The notes: generated by a model not told the origin, from the letters alone. Counted from the stretch's first letter, positions 23,670 to 37,288 are shown. The stretch: 64,000 bases of DNA from Pyrenopolyporus hunteri (GCA_902806595.1 CADCXC010000009.1:2294001-2358000); one strand, 5' to 3'. Made by a program: numbers and translations.

Positions 23670-25077
23670 CGGGCAGGTACTCTGGGGGTTAGGGTATTAC
23701 CTACTGTTAGAAGAGGCAAGTACCTCCTATAGTCGCTGTAAATGCGGATCGGTTTACCGTCTCATGCTAACAAGATGGGAAGTCTCGCATCACATCCGCA
23801 TGGAAGTTGTTGTTCTTTTTCCTCCTTCTTATTCATGTAGGTAGGTACCTATCTTCCCCTTCCTTTTCTTTTCCCGTCGTCTCTTAAAAGGGCACATGAT
23901 CCCTCCCTCCCTCCTTTTACAACATCCAAATGCAACCGTCATATCTTGTTAGGTGCCTACATAACGCACGCCCTTGACATACTTCCTCCTCCGTAATATC
24001 ATGAGAATAAATTCCTGACCTAGATACCTGCTTAAACGCGACCTGGGCGGTACTGCGCGGTATAATATACACCTATTATCTTACATACTTACCTTACCTA
24101 CCTGCTTCGTATGCTTCGCCAACATACCTATATCCATATACCTACTGCCACTTCGTATATTTACCATATACCAACGTACATATATTCATACCTACGTTTC
24201 TAAATATTCAATCTCGTCGACGGGGTTCCACATTGGATCAGACAGAAAATCGACAAGGTTGATGGTTATTGACCTTGACCCTTGCTTTCTACACGCTGGT
24301 TACCCGTTTGGTGCGATACGATTGCGAGTGGAACTCGACTCAGCCCGGAGGCGTTGCGCGCATCATTAACGTCGAAACATTCAACATCCAAGGTACCCAG
24401 GTAGCGGCAGGATAGTCGCGACTAAGTCTCGGTTAGCAAGTTTTGGACGAGGCGACGAAAACGGGCGAGACTGCTGCTGTCTATCGTACGGAACACCATT
24501 CTTTTTTTTTTTCCCCTCTTCTTTTTCCATATATTATAATACCTTGAGCCGGTTCGCCAGTTATTTTATCGTCAACTCGACTCCACAAGAGCTAGCTCCC
24601 CTCTAATTCCCATCCCTCACTACCCACCCCCTTGGCAAGCTTGTCCGGGTTTGGGTACCTTACCAAAGTAGTGGTCCCTTCACTTTCCTCTGCCTGCGTC
24701 TGGTCTGCGTCTTGGTCTGCGTCTGGCGTGCGTTCTTGTCTCTCCCAGCGCGCCACCACCATCTGCTATTGCGCCCGGACACAGCAATTCATTGGTCGGC
24801 TGTTTTATTCGAGCAGAGTCCCCAGGGCCTTCGCCAGGGAAACATTGGCTTTGGGTCGCTCTCCACCTCCGCTTCACCAATTCAAATAATAAAAAAATAA
24901 TAATATCATCCCGGCAACGGGTACTGTACCGCACCTCCGGCTAGCAGAAACCCAGCAACCACACTACGCATCCTCGCCATCCTGGGTTCCTAGGTTCCTA
25001 GGTCTCTAGGTACCTACCCTAAGTTCCCAGGTTCCCTCAACTTGTTAAATCGGAGTCTGGAATCTCCCTATCTCATG

Positions 25078-25646
25078 CGCTACCATACGCTACCCAAGTA
25101 CACCCTACACGCTTAATTTTCCAGAGCTCAGGCCTTCCCAAAATCTCAATTCTCCACAATCCACTACAAGGCCCTATCTACCCTCTCCTCTCCTTGCTCC
25201 TTGCTCCTTGCTCCTTGCTCCTTGCTTCCCTTTTCCCCTTCTCCGTCTTTTTGTCTTGCTTGAGCTAAAAAGTACGGACGTCGCTGCGATCAATACAGAT
25301 CTTCTTCACCTCTCTCACACCTCAAAAAAGAGGCCAACCCCGACGAATCAACTCGCCCCTCTGACCTACTGGTACCCATCTGGACCGTCTCCTACCGAAT
25401 CACCTCTACTACATAGCCGGATAGCTCTGCGGCCCGACCAACTTAGCCACCTCGTCTACCTACACCTACCTACCTACCTACCTACCTACCTACTTAGCAC
25501 CCGTGCTGAGTCTCAACGTCCTAGCTCGCTCTATTCCTTTTCTCTCCTACGGCTTTATCTCCTACCTCTGCTCCCATCGGTTTATCGCACTCCACAAACA
25601 ACAAAGAACATTCTCTGGTCCTGCGCGGCCACCTCGAAATTGCAAG
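25078..25646 (+). promoter_or_regulatory. Pyrimidine-rich ATG-free region upstream of RAS-2
   Basis: There is no ATG on the plus strand for 569 nt before the RAS-2 start; about nine would be expected in random even-composition DNA. The tract is C/T-rich and contains five perfect TCCTTGC units (25191-25225) and a CCTA run (25465-25493). This fits a long 5' leader under selection against upstream starts, and it supports 25647 as the real start codon. The transcription start itself is not visible. Confidence 0.55.
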
Positions 25647-26472
25647 ATGGCGGGAAAAATGGTGCTTTATAAACTAGTCGTCCTCGGCGACGGTGGTGTC
25701 GGTAAAACAGCTCTGACAATTCAGTTATGTCTACAACACTTTGTTGAAACAGTAAGTCTTACCCACCACGGATTCGGATGATATTCGCGGTTATTTCTAG
25801 ACGGGCCTCGCGATTCGCGCGCGCGAGAGCAACACCTCGAAGACAATTGCTGACATCCCCCGGTAGTATGACCCGACAATTGAAGACTCTTATCGGAAAC
25901 AAGTTGTCATAGACGGCCAGTCGTGCATGTTAGAAGTATTGGATACCGCTGGCCAAGAAGAATACACAGCCTTACGAGACCAGTGGATTCGGGACGGCGA
26001 GGGCTTCGTGTTAGTATACAGCATCTCCTCTCGATCGTCGTTCTCGCGGATCAAGAGATTCCATCACCAGATCCAACGAGTAAAGGAGTCGTGCTCGGCG
26101 TCGCCCACTTATCCCGGCTCTCCAATATCCACAATAACGCCCCCGAGCGCCGTGCCCATTATGCTAGTTGGTAACAAGAGCGACCGGGTGACAGAAAGAG
26201 AAGTATCGACCCAGGAAGGTCATGCCCTAGCGCGAGAACTAGGATGCGAGTTCGTCGAGGCGTCGGCTAAAAATTGCATAAACGTCGAGAAGGCTTTCTA
26301 TGACGTCGTCAGGATCTTACGTAGGCAACGACAACAAGCATCTCGGCCGATGCAACAAGCCGGCCGTTCACGAACCCAAAACGGGGAAGCTTCCGGCAGA
26401 GATCCTGGTGGTGTTGGCAACAAGAAGGCCTATTCCCGCTCCAAAAACGGGGGACGTTGCGTAATATTATAG
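25647..26472 (+). CDS. ras-2: Ras-family GTPase, RAS-2/RasB type
   Basis: Membrane-anchored small GTPase controlling polarised hyphal growth and development. Exons 25647-25751 and 25867-26472 with a 115-bp intron give 236 residues. Motifs: P-loop GDGGVGKT (14-21), canonical Ras effector loop YDPTIEDSY (36-44), switch II DTAGQEEY (61-68), NKSD (138-141), SAK (168-170) and a C-terminal CAAX box CVIL (233-236). An insert rich in Ser/Pro/Thr (about 110-131) sits between the helix ending QRVKES and VPIMLVGNKSD. It is characteristic of the filamentous-fungal RasB/RAS-2 subclass and absent from RAS-1/RasA. The hypervariable tail is basic. No cysteine for palmitoylation lies immediately upstream of the CAAX cysteine, and the terminal Leu would predict geranylgeranylation by the general CAAX rule. 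Met5 is an alternative start. Identity as a Ras is certain; the RAS-2 subclass is very likely. Confidence 0.95.
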
Positions 26473-28214
26473 ATGATGGTCTTATCTTCAGCATTACGCG
26501 CGCTCCCGCGCATTCACGGCCGGCGCTCCGATGACGAGATTGTTTACGGTGTTGGGCTGCGTGCTCTCACCCCCCACACCTGTATACGACCCGCAGATGA
26601 TGACAGCACCAGACGTCAAACGCATATGACAAGACACCTGGACGAATACCGTGTTCATACACATACTTAGAGGGTTATTATATGCCTCTTATTTACACTG
26701 CACTCTATACATCTACTAGCTTGGAATCGGCGAATGGCGTACGAAAAAAAAGCGGCATAATTGGGCGCAAGTAACCTTGGTTTCCTTCAGAAAAGGGACG
26801 AGGATGTGTTTTGTGGGCAAAGATGGGTGGACGGCTACGTTGGTGTTTTGGAGTCTCGGGGCGTGGCTTGCCCTCTTAGGTCAACCCGAAATTTTTTTTG
26901 CCAGTCCCCTTAGTCACGGGCATACTGTCGAGACGTCCATATTGTCATCGAATATATGTGTTGGATATGTGTTGACCAATCGTCGATTTCTCATTTGGAA
27001 ATCTCGCAAAAAAAGAAAAAAGCGCTGCCGTCTTGATAGCCCTGAGGTTTCGGGCCATTTAGTTTTCTTTACCTCGATCCGAAAACTGTCACTGTTACTC
27101 GAGCTTATACCTAGAGCCTACGTATGCTCGGAATTGATCTAACCTACATGTACTTGATCATATCTTGGCTCTCACTTAGTGATCATCAAGGTTTCCCCCT
27201 CATTGATAGTCTATCGCGTAGCATACCGCCCTCGTCAAAGTTATGGTTCTCTCCTGAGTTTATTTTACGTAGACATGTGCTACCCACCTCCCTTCACGCT
27301 TCCATAGCAAGAGCCAGCACCCTCAAGATCGCCAAACGCTTCATAATTCGTAAGAGGTTGCCGCCCAGTAATTTGAATTCCCAATAACCAATCCTTCGAA
27401 ACACATGGAAAACTACTAACGTGTGCTAGGGCATTACGCGGGAACCGGACCGGGGGGGTTCGAGGCCAAAACGGCCCATTTAATCCCATCGTCTCCCCCA
27501 GGGGGGCCTGTGTGTCTAGAGACCGCGGGAAGGGGGAAAGAGAAAAAAAAAAAGCACCGATATGAAGAGAGGGAAAAACAAAAGATTGTATTATTATGTG
27601 GGCAGTGCAACAAAGCATAAAGCATAACTTTCGTGCGATGGGAAACGGGAGGCTTACCGAGGATTTCTAAGCACACCGTGGGTGAAGAAGCACTTGCTGA
27701 TCAACCGGTGAAAGGAGGGAATGTGTTGTATGTAATCCGCAATTTGCAATTTACAATTTGCAATTAACAATCTGGTAAAGTACCTAGTGGAACTGGTTAC
27801 TGATTACTGGAGGGAATAATAATTCGCGTAATAATGAAGACAGTTGTACATACATTAGAGAGGAAAAAGGAAAAGCCAACCTATGCCATCCCCACGTCGG
27901 CGACGAAAAATACGCCTAGGCCCGTCTCAAAACAGCCCAGGGCCTCGTTGCAAAGGTCGCAGGCATTGTGGGGAATGGCTCTCATCGTTAGGCACCAACT
28001 CCTTGTCGTTGGTATTGGATCCAACACCCATGATGTACACTATATATGTAGATATGTATGTATTTGTACCCCTTCGGGCGAGCCTCTGGTACGGTAATAT
28101 CATTAAACCTGGCCTACCCTGCCCTTCTGCTCGGCACCTAAACCGAACGCTGACGCTTCTGTTGCCGTCAGCAAAGCAGAAATAAGGTAAGTTACCTACC
28201 TAGGTAGGTACCCT

Positions 28215-28237
28215 AAGGTAAGGTAAGGTAAGGTAAG
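28215..28237. repeat. (GGTAA)n pentanucleotide repeat
   Basis: About 4.6 perfect units next to a CCTACCTAGGTAGGTACC palindrome at about 28196-28212. Confidence 0.9.
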
Positions 28238-29022
28238 AGGGAGAGAGGTGCCGGGAGATCATCATAGCCTGAGCTACCGATACGATGGGCTAAGGTAACC
28301 GTTACCATGGAGCGAGTTTTACCTAGCGTTACCCTGTGCCCTTCTTTGATTTGTGGATTCGGTGATTCTCTCTTTTTTTTTCCTCTTACCTTTTTTTCTT
28401 TTGCGGAAAGAACCAGCATAACTATATGATCTAGATATATGCGTATATGTATATATTATACCAACCACCCGTCTAAAACCCAGTTAATAATATAATAATA
28501 CTATATTTATGTATTATACATATGCATAGGAATATATTTATACAAATACGTACACCTAATGTGTACACGGACATGCGTCTGAGGTGGCAAAGCCCGGGGT
28601 TGGGAGCTAAGGGTGCTCAAACCAGCCGTAGCGGAAAGGGGAGCTCTCCCGGCTGTGTGTTGTCCATCTAGCTACCTAGCTAGCTAGCTACTTAGCCGCG
28701 CAAAGCTACATGGAGCTACCTAGGCATTTATCTATTTTACTTAATATTTACCTATATATTGACACGTCGGCGAACGTATAAGGCAAAGGTATACGTGCGC
28801 CCGATCGTGACTGGGCCACCCTCCGAAAGTGACGTGACGGCGGCAGCCGACATATGGACGGTTCGAGTCGAGTCTACGTGCATAGGTAGCTAAGGCTAGG
28901 TTACCTATAGATCAATAGATGAGCGGCGGCGGCTAACGCCATAACGCCAGCCAAAGCAAATACATACATAACATACATACATGCCTACCTACTTATCTCG
29001 GCACCCCGGGCGGACTGTATGT

Positions 29023-29058
29023 TCTCCGTACATACATGCATGTGCGTATGTACGGAGA
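29023..29058. other. Perfect 13-bp inverted repeat, 10-nt loop
   Basis: TCTCCGTACATAC (29023-29035) is the exact reverse complement of GTATGTACGGAGA (29046-29058). The loop contains ATGCAT. It lies in intergenic, TACATAC-rich DNA. A protein-binding palindrome, a foldback remnant or a structured transcript are all possible. Confidence 0.75.
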
Positions 29059-32000
29059 CACGCGTGTACGACCTGTCAGCGTAAATGGTCAAATTACTGC
29101 CATCCTTTTACCGCGCCGGTATGCTGTGATACGCATGGTATGCATGTATATCTGTTACTTTGGGGTAAAGGTGGTTCATCTACACATTGCCTTACCAGGT
29201 AATCTTACGCCATCGGTATAATAGTAGTACGTATGTAGCACGTAGGCGTAGAATAATAAGTATCAGACTATGACATGGCTAGGAGACTTACACCTTACCT
29301 ATCTGCCCTACCGAATATAAGTAGGGTGGCTATCTATCTTCCCCACGCAGAGACCTAGGTGCATACTACCTATACCATACCTGACCTAGAAACATATATA
29401 GCTCACCTTGGAGGTACCTACATCATGTATGTAGGTCGCCTGCCGGTACTAGCATGCCTCCGGACGTACGCACCTACATGTAGACATATAGACATACATG
29501 ATATATATTCATCGTATCGTGGGCCGCAGAAGAGGCCGCTTGAACTTCCTGTCGCATGGTCCCCATACACGTATGTACCTGACCCCGTATTAGAGCCCTT
29601 GCGTTGTATTATACAATACGTATAATGATGTGTATGGCGTATGTACGTGCTAGGGCAGGGCATAGGATTTCCTGAATCATGCATATACAGGAAGACTGCC
29701 CTTTTTTTTTTTTAATGCGAACGCCGTAATCTTAGCGTTGCCCTGCGAGAAGTAAGCATCTTAAACTACTGGATGAACGCAAGTCTGGTAACGAATGTGC
29801 CAAGCTTGAAAATTTAGCGGAGGGGGTGTTTAGGGGACTTTGCCGGTTTTACACCCGATAAGATATATTTTATTATTATTATTTTATATCTAGGGATCTA
29901 TATTCTTTAATCTTTCAACCTTCCCTCTTCCCCCGACGCCGCCACCAACTCACTCACTCACTATTATTAGAGCTATGTGACCATCACTCGGTTCTAACAC
30001 AGGCGTACATACACATATACATATCTACATACCCTACATGGCATATACGTACACGCATGCTGCGGCACAAAACAATGCAATATCACGCTCGACTCCATAA
30101 CCACCGGGTAGTACGTACCTCGGACTTTCTTTCTCTGGGACCTAAAACCAATCGACCCATGCATAAGGTCCATATGTTGCAAGGGGCGGGCCCTTTTTTT
30201 CTTTTTCTTTTTTTTTTCTCTTCCCTCTTCTTCCCTTTCTTTTTCCTAGACTGGAAGATCTGTGTACTAGGCGGATAAGAATAAGGTATGCAATCATCTC
30301 ATACCGAAAGAGGCTTTGCTCGTACAACAAGCAGGTAAAATGTATGTACATATTCCATATCTTCTCAAGCCCTGACCCTAGGAGCAACTTTGCCTGCCGG
30401 AATTCGGATACTCGACCCGAGGTGGCACGGCTTGCGTGCAGTCCGTGTTCCCTGATATAACGGACACGATCTTGGTGCCAGAATCTGATAACTGTGGGAA
30501 TATTACCCCCCTTGCAAACCCAGACGAACATGCCGCCGTTTATTCTGAAGAGGGACCAACCCAGCCTATCACGTCTTCCTCTCCGAAGAACTCTTTCTCC
30601 CAACCCACATATCATGGCATTTCATGTACGTACGTTCACCACCCTCCATAACATACGGGTCTAAGCCTTGTCAGTCTTAGTCAGTCCAAAGAACCTCTTG
30701 GAGCTAGGATCATCGGATGTACAGAGAACTGAGCACATGCGTCCGTTAGGTAGTGACTCGCAATAATGCCGAGAATCGTGCGTCCGCCCCTTCTGGGGGC
30801 AATAAAGCGGTCGTCATCTAAAATCTGTCGTAAGAGTGGCGGACTACCATCATTCACGGCTGTTCCCGCGACTACCCGACCCTTTTTTTTTTTTTCTTCT
30901 CACATCACCGGCGATAACTCCGGACCCGGTGCGATTATGTCGCTGCAAGGCATAGCTCTCCATTTGCGTCTTTACCCACATACATACCTACGTAACATAT
31001 CTTGCCTATGAGGTAGGTAGGGAGGCAATGATGTGTGGGCTTTTCCCGGTATTTCGTTCAACGCCCACGCGCCGGCTGAATGCTACGTCTGACGACAGGT
31101 CGGGACACGTCTCGCGCGGTATGGCACCGTACCGGTAACCCTTACGTTGGGTAATCTTAGCCTAACCCGGTCTCACGTTTCATTGTTATTGACAATCGTT
31201 AAGGGGAAATAAAATAAAAGAAAATAATAATAATAAAATCCAGTGTTACCAACTTTCGCGAGCGTTCGCTTTGTGGGGGTGGTTACCGAGCCAAAGCGGA
31301 AGGTCGAGCGTTCCCAAGTTATCCTGTTGGAAATGAAAACAAGGAATAGATTCTAATAGGGAGAAAGCAGCGATACCATAGACAGGAAGAATAAGACACA
31401 TGGGAAAATAAGGTTCCGTCTCGCCAAGGGTCTCTTCTCATCATCAACCTTGCATCACATACTCTTTGGGAATAGTCAGCGTTAGGGGGGGGAGCAACCT
31501 CGCCGTGCCATTTCAGCAGGCCTTGTCGCTCATTTATTCATTTGGGAGAGAGCCTCGTCACCGACTACCTATCTAATTTACGCCCTTCTCGCCCTTGCTC
31601 AACCCGGCAGACAGGATAACCTTCGGACCGGAGAAGCTTCCCGTCGATTGACCGCGGCAGATTACTCCCTAGGCAATTACCTAACCTAGATTATATACCT
31701 GGTATTCAATAGTTCAGAAGGCGGAGTTTCGACTTCCACGTCCAATATCTCCGCCTACCCAGCTCCCCAACCCGGATCGTATCCGGGGGTCGATGAATGG
31801 CCCCCCTTGCTTGATGGCTCCCAAGCAGCCCTCACCGAATGATGGACTCATCTCATCGTAACTGTGTCGTCCCTTCGTGCTTCTTGCAGGACTTAGTGCT
31901 GACGTATCATGCGGGAACATCTCGCCATCCGTCTCTGCGAGATCTCAGCCCGAGCTCGAGCAGGTATCATACATGGCGTCTCCCCCTTTCCGCAAGTAGC

Positions 32001-32893
32001 TACCTTGATAGGCAGGCAGACAGGCAAGGCAGACAGTGTTCACAGTCGGCAAACTATTACGGCCAGCCACGAAACGAGTACCGTACCGCCCCCACGGTTT
32101 TTGCAAGGTCAGGCAAGCCCTCGACGCCGGACGATCGGATCAAAAACGTGTGCGGTCATACAACCCCACAGCTCAAATCTTCCCAGTGCCACGGACGCGG
32201 TTTAGGGGTTTCTGAGTCAATCTCTTTTACATATACCTACCGGTAATAATGACACTGGCTTTACCCAGGCCTACCCGCGCCCACGGACGATGCCCTTCTC
32301 TCCCGCCTCGAACGCCTGTAATTTCGAGCGGTGGGGACTAATACCGGTAATCATCGAGTAATACCCAAACGCAGATATAGGTTGGTATGGATATATTTGA
32401 GAAGGTAGGAGGGAAAAGAGAGCTATCATCTCGCTCGTTACCACCTACCTACATCCCCATGTATAATATACACACACGGTAGCAACCCCTTGAGCCTCTC
32501 TGCAACCAAACGGACCCAGCATTACGATCCTACTTGACCCCCCCTTACCACGTGTCACGCTGGTTCGAACAGGCAGATAGATCCCCGTATTCTTATTTTT
32601 TTTTTTCTCCTGCTGTCTCCTCTCTGCGCGCTAGGACTTGTTCTAGCGTTGTTCGAAACAGAGGGCTCGAGTGTCGTCTGCCCATCGGTAGCGAGTGGGT
32701 TCTTGCTCGGGAGTACGGTGATGGAATAGGTATCTCGACAAGCGAGCAAGAGATCTAGGCAAGAGGCTTAACTCGGTTCAGTGGAACTTGCAGTAGTTAT
32801 GCTATACCCACTCATCTTCACATATAGAACAGTAGAAACTTTTACAATGGTACAATAGAGCATCTACCGCGAATTCCCCAGAAAAGATGCGTT

Positions 32894-32909
32894 CGCGCGC
32901 GCGCGCGCG
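32894..32909. repeat. (CG)8 dinucleotide run
   Basis: Sixteen bases of alternating CG in intergenic DNA. CpG runs are unusual in the AT-leaning intergenic sequence of this window and could adopt Z-DNA. Confidence 0.9.
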
Positions 32910-35900
32910 TCCCATCGTCCGATCATCCATGCCATTATCCCATCCCCCCCTATCGCCATCCCCCTTCCAAGCACGGCTTTGCCACAGCCGCGCTTTCGCG
33001 TTCGCTCGCTCTCTTCTTCCCCTCTACATACTCTACACCTATAGGTATCTCTCCTTCCTTTCTCGGCCGGGCCGTCCCGTTGCTCGCGCGTCGGCCGCCG
33101 CGCGCCGCCTACTACGTCCCAGGTCCAACTCCCAGGGGTCGCCATCCTTCCCGGTTGAGAACGTATGCTGGGTTTCCCTCTCTTTTCCGTCCTCGGATTT
33201 ACGTCCGGCCGAGTAGGTTCTGAAAAGGTGATAGTAAGTTTTATTCCTTTTCTTTTCTATTTGCCCGAGCCCCTTGTACCTAAGGTACTCAGGTAGATAC
33301 GTACGTGCCTGTTGAAACCGGTCTGCGGATGAGAGTAAGCTATCGCACCTCGGCGACCGCAAGGTAGGTAGGTAAGTCCCTTACCTACGTAGGTATCAAG
33401 CCTCTTCGTTCGGCGTTTCGCTCCTCCCCGCAAGCGCGCGTTCCTGCTCAAACGCACGCTCGCTCGCTTAAAGTCGATCTCTCCGGTCTGAACGAAGGAC
33501 TTAGCGTCGCCGACCTTGCGCGCTCTACGTCGATACCTCCCTACCGGTAGATACATAGATCGGCCCCCGACGCAAGGGGTGGACGCCACGTTCCTGTTTT
33601 GGACGTGTACCGGGACCGTGTTTCCCATTCGTTAGGCGGTCTTAAGCTTAATACCGTCCCACGAAGTCTACCTCCACTCCATACGGCAGGTACTGTAGCC
33701 CGTACGAGATTTCGAGAAGCCCGTACGAATCTAGGATTGGGATTGGCATTCCCCGGTCACAAAAACGAAGGTGATATCGGCTGTTCTAGAAGCCGTGACG
33801 CCATCCTCCCCTTGATATATTACTATGTGCCGGTGAAGTGCGTAGACGAGCGCCAGATTCGTTCTAATAGGGGAAGGTACCTGCTCGTTTACGATATAGT
33901 CGCCTCTCCCTTGTGACCTCCGACTCCTGCGGCCGCCTCCCATCTCGAGATTTACGTTACATGAATGGTGTGTAGGTGCGCACGTCACGCTGCAGGAATA
34001 GCGGCACAGGTATAACCTTTGCCCTCCACTGATCGCACTCTTTTCCCCCACGGCCGTTTCGAACCCCCATTCCTCCGCGTGGGTGGTGGCCTTTCCTCCC
34101 CTCCCTCCTCCCCCCTGCGGAGCGAACGACGTCGTCTACATATGCAGGGTAAGCAGGCATAGGTTCTCGACACGAGATATGCTTTCCGGAAGTGCGGAGT
34201 ACATCGGAGGGTCAGATCTACGGTTCAAACCCCGTTACCCCTTTTTCATTTATTTTCTTTCGACGAATCATGGATCTATGTATTCTTACCTACTCGAACA
34301 AATAATGCATATCTGACGGAGGACGGCTGCTCCTTGGTATTACATAGCACGAGAGGTTGATAAGAATTCTCTTTCATATCCCTTATAAGGTACCATACAT
34401 ATCCGGAAGCACGTTCCTCCTCCGTTCATATGATACGTAGATTTATTCGGGGTGGATGAGGCTTAGATCTTAATTACAGCGGAGAGCCGCGTCCTGCTGG
34501 ACCCTTCGTACATCTCCACGGTGTATATTAAGTAGAAACCGTGCATAGAGCTCGCTACATCACGCTTCGTATCTCTACCATAGATGTGTTCTTCCTGTTT
34601 CGCTATATAGGTAGGTATATAGGTGCCACTCAGCAGGTACATCAATATTAAAGAGTAGGCCGGTCGTCCGCAGAGAACAATACTCGCATTTTTACGAACA
34701 CCAAAAGCATAACTCACAGCAACCCCTTACATACGAATTAGATAGACACTCTCTAATTATCAATAAGCCCCTTTTCTTCAAGTCGACCAAATAGGCCCGA
34801 CTTTCGAGCATTGTATGTAGAGGCAATTCCTCACTTACCCACTTAGTATCCGCAATTATCATACAAGACGCGGTGCTATTCGAATTTAACACGACGAGCA
34901 ATTCGCCACAATCAACCGTTCTAACTCCGTACCCGTTCGAGTCCCGTCTTTCTCGGCCTATAAAGCACACCGCTCCAGTATCCACTGGAACCCTCCGGAT
35001 CCATTCAGCGCGCGTCCCTTGATTGCTTGCTTGCTTGCGCGTCCCTAGTGTAGACCTGCGTGCCTAAGCTACATAAGCTTGCTAAGCTGCTGCTAAGTTT
35101 CCCCAGGTCCCCACGTGGGTATCTCGGAATCTACCCGGCTTTTGAGCCGCATTGCCTATGGCGAACGCAAGGCCCGACTTAGCTCCCTTTCCCCGAAGAC
35201 TAAGATTCGATCGTGCCCTCCTAGCTCCTGTCTAACGTGGTCACGTACGCGTGCATTACACAGCTAACGCCGTCTAACTGGCTAGGCAACCTGCTAGGCA
35301 GATCAACAGCATGAAGGTAGATCGGTGCTAGGCAAGCGGCTCTTATCCACCTTGCCACCTAGGGTACATAGCTTTCATGCAAATAGAGCCGGTTGCTCCA
35401 CACAGGAGATGTTGGCGGCGAGATGCATAGGTACCGACCTATGGGGTAGTCTAGGAGCAGGGACGTGGCACGATCGCGGATGTGGACCGCCGGCTTTTTT
35501 CGATCCATTTATGCGCTTACCTACCTGTCAGCCTACGCATCAATGTACGTACGTACCTACCTACGTAGAATGCGTGTTATACGAATACCTGCATGCCTAC
35601 GGGCGGAAGAATAGGCGGTAGAGCTGCAGAGACTCGGGTACTAGCATACAGGCAGACAGGCCAACAGGTAGGCTACCTGACAACGGCAAAGCGCATTCTA
35701 CGCAGTCGTAAAAGCCTATTCGACAATTTCCTCACGTATTCTTGTCCTTCCTGTGCCACGCCCACCCATTAGGAGATACCAAAAATAGCAAGGAGGTAGA
35801 TATAGACGGGCAGGGTAGACCCGGCAGACAGCTGTCTAAGCCGCCTTGAAAATCCTAACCCCGATGGTTAACTTACATAGGTACCTACCTACACACATAT

Positions 35901-37189
35901 AGACATGTCCGTGTCCATGTCGCCCCAACAAACGGAACGGCCGACGGAGATAAGCCGACGGGACTTTAAACGACCGTAGCCGGGGGGTCTTCCCATGGCG
36001 CTCGAAGATAAACGAACACGTCGCGGAAACCGCAGCGGCGGTCGTTCGCAAGTCGTCCTTCGGGCGAGGAAGGCCGGCGGAATTTACGGGCCGTCGGTAC
36101 TGCAGCGGAGGCCGTCTCATAAGGGGGCCCCGAAAATCTGAACCGGTCGAACTTAGCGGAGCGGAACTGTCGCGGGAGATTATCTCTGATTTGCTTGAAG
36201 GGAGCGTAGGTAGGTAGGTAGTCACGTAGCTCCGGAGTTTATACGGCGACGTCAGGGGATATAGACGCGATGTGTATCTGCTTGCCGGACCCTGTGAAGC
36301 TGCTTCACAAAGAGGAGCCAAGTTGGAATGGTGCTTGTAGCCGCCCAGTGGTGTTAGGTATGCGACAGCGAGGTTGGGGACAGCTTCGCCGCCCTACCCA
36401 ACGTACATTAGATTTCGCGCTTTGAGAGCTGTAGCCCGTTGTCTCTCCATTTTCTTCCTATTGCGTCAACAGAAATTCTTCCCGGTTTCTTGAATCTACC
36501 CCCTTGTTATAAGGGGGTAACTCTACCGGAGTATTCCTACCGCTCTCCCGCAGAGATATCTACCTATATATGACGTCAAGCAGACCTTCAATGAGATTAA
36601 GGTAATGATACTCGCAAGCCTTAAATAGGCTTTAAACCACTCGACTGGGAAAGTTAAAGTCGATCATGCACTTATACGTGGCGTATTGCTCTTCTAATAA
36701 ATCATTGAGTCGAAAAACTCTACGATAATTCCTCTACCATGTCACCAAATATGTTTTATCACGCTCATGGTCATGCCTGGTTACGTTTGCTATGGGTTCC
36801 TTACACCGTTAAACTCCTACAGTGGTAGCTAGTCAACATTGCCTTTTCATGCCTCCTTCGATATATTACGCGTAGGCGAATGGGACCTCTACGGCCGCAT
36901 GTTTATAGCTAGTGTACATAAATATTAATGTATAATACATAGAATTCGTATATTAGAGAGCGCTAGCTTGCCTCATGGATGGGGTCGTAGAATACCGTCG
37001 AGTCCTAAACTGAATCTCTGTAACTTTATCTCTAGGGGCTGGCTTGGGGCGCCGGAGTATCTTCATAACGATGCTTTTGAATGAGTGGTACTAAAGGTTA
37101 ACTGTCCGAATCTATCGAGCATGTGCGCGTAGAGTATATATCACCTAACCGACTAACTAGCTATAAGACTCGATTCAACAAGAAAGGCC

Positions 37190-37288
37190 CCCGTAACCAT
37201 CTACCTACCTCCTGAGTCACTCTCCTACAAGAGAACCTTAGAATGCGATGGTCGCTACAACCACATTCTAGGATGGTATATACGGCTA
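37190..37288 (-). repeat. Dispersed diverged repeat, copy 2
   Basis: Read on the minus strand it carries AGCCGTATATACCATCCTA, then GCGACCATCGCATTCTAAGG, CTCTTGTAGGAG and ATGGTTACG. These line up in order with copy 1 and, for the first half, with copy 3 (GCGATCGTTGTGTTCTGA). The differences are mainly transitions. Confidence 0.45.

Larger units (their letters stand above)
20590..25077. other. Intergenic between the HAD gene and RAS-2
   Basis: No supportable gene. It contains (TAGG)n at 21067-21093, part of a dispersed repeat at 21151-21240, a 17-bp tandem (ACCGATGGYATATAGAG twice, 23142-23175), a palindromic CCTAGGTA..TACCTAGG at about 23463-23480, and a strong hairpin at 23636-23669. From about 24480 the plus strand becomes C/T-rich, consistent with the RAS-2 promoter. 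Confidence 0.55.

Noticed and set aside
28858..28880. Second B-box-like match (GGTTCGAGTC)
   Set aside because: No A box and no cloverleaf; probably a chance match.
30142..30615. 157-codon minus-strand frame with a Lys-rich tail
   Set aside because: The tail is the reverse reading of a plus-strand T/C tract; no domain.
34200..34245. tRNA-like B box (GGTTCAAACCCC) followed by a T run
   Set aside because: The flanking bases do not form a 5-bp T-stem, no A box lies upstream at the right distance, and no acceptor stem can be drawn.
35836..36321. 161-codon minus-strand frame
   Set aside because: No recognisable motif, it crosses CCTACCTAC repeats, and lengths like this occur by chance in the window.
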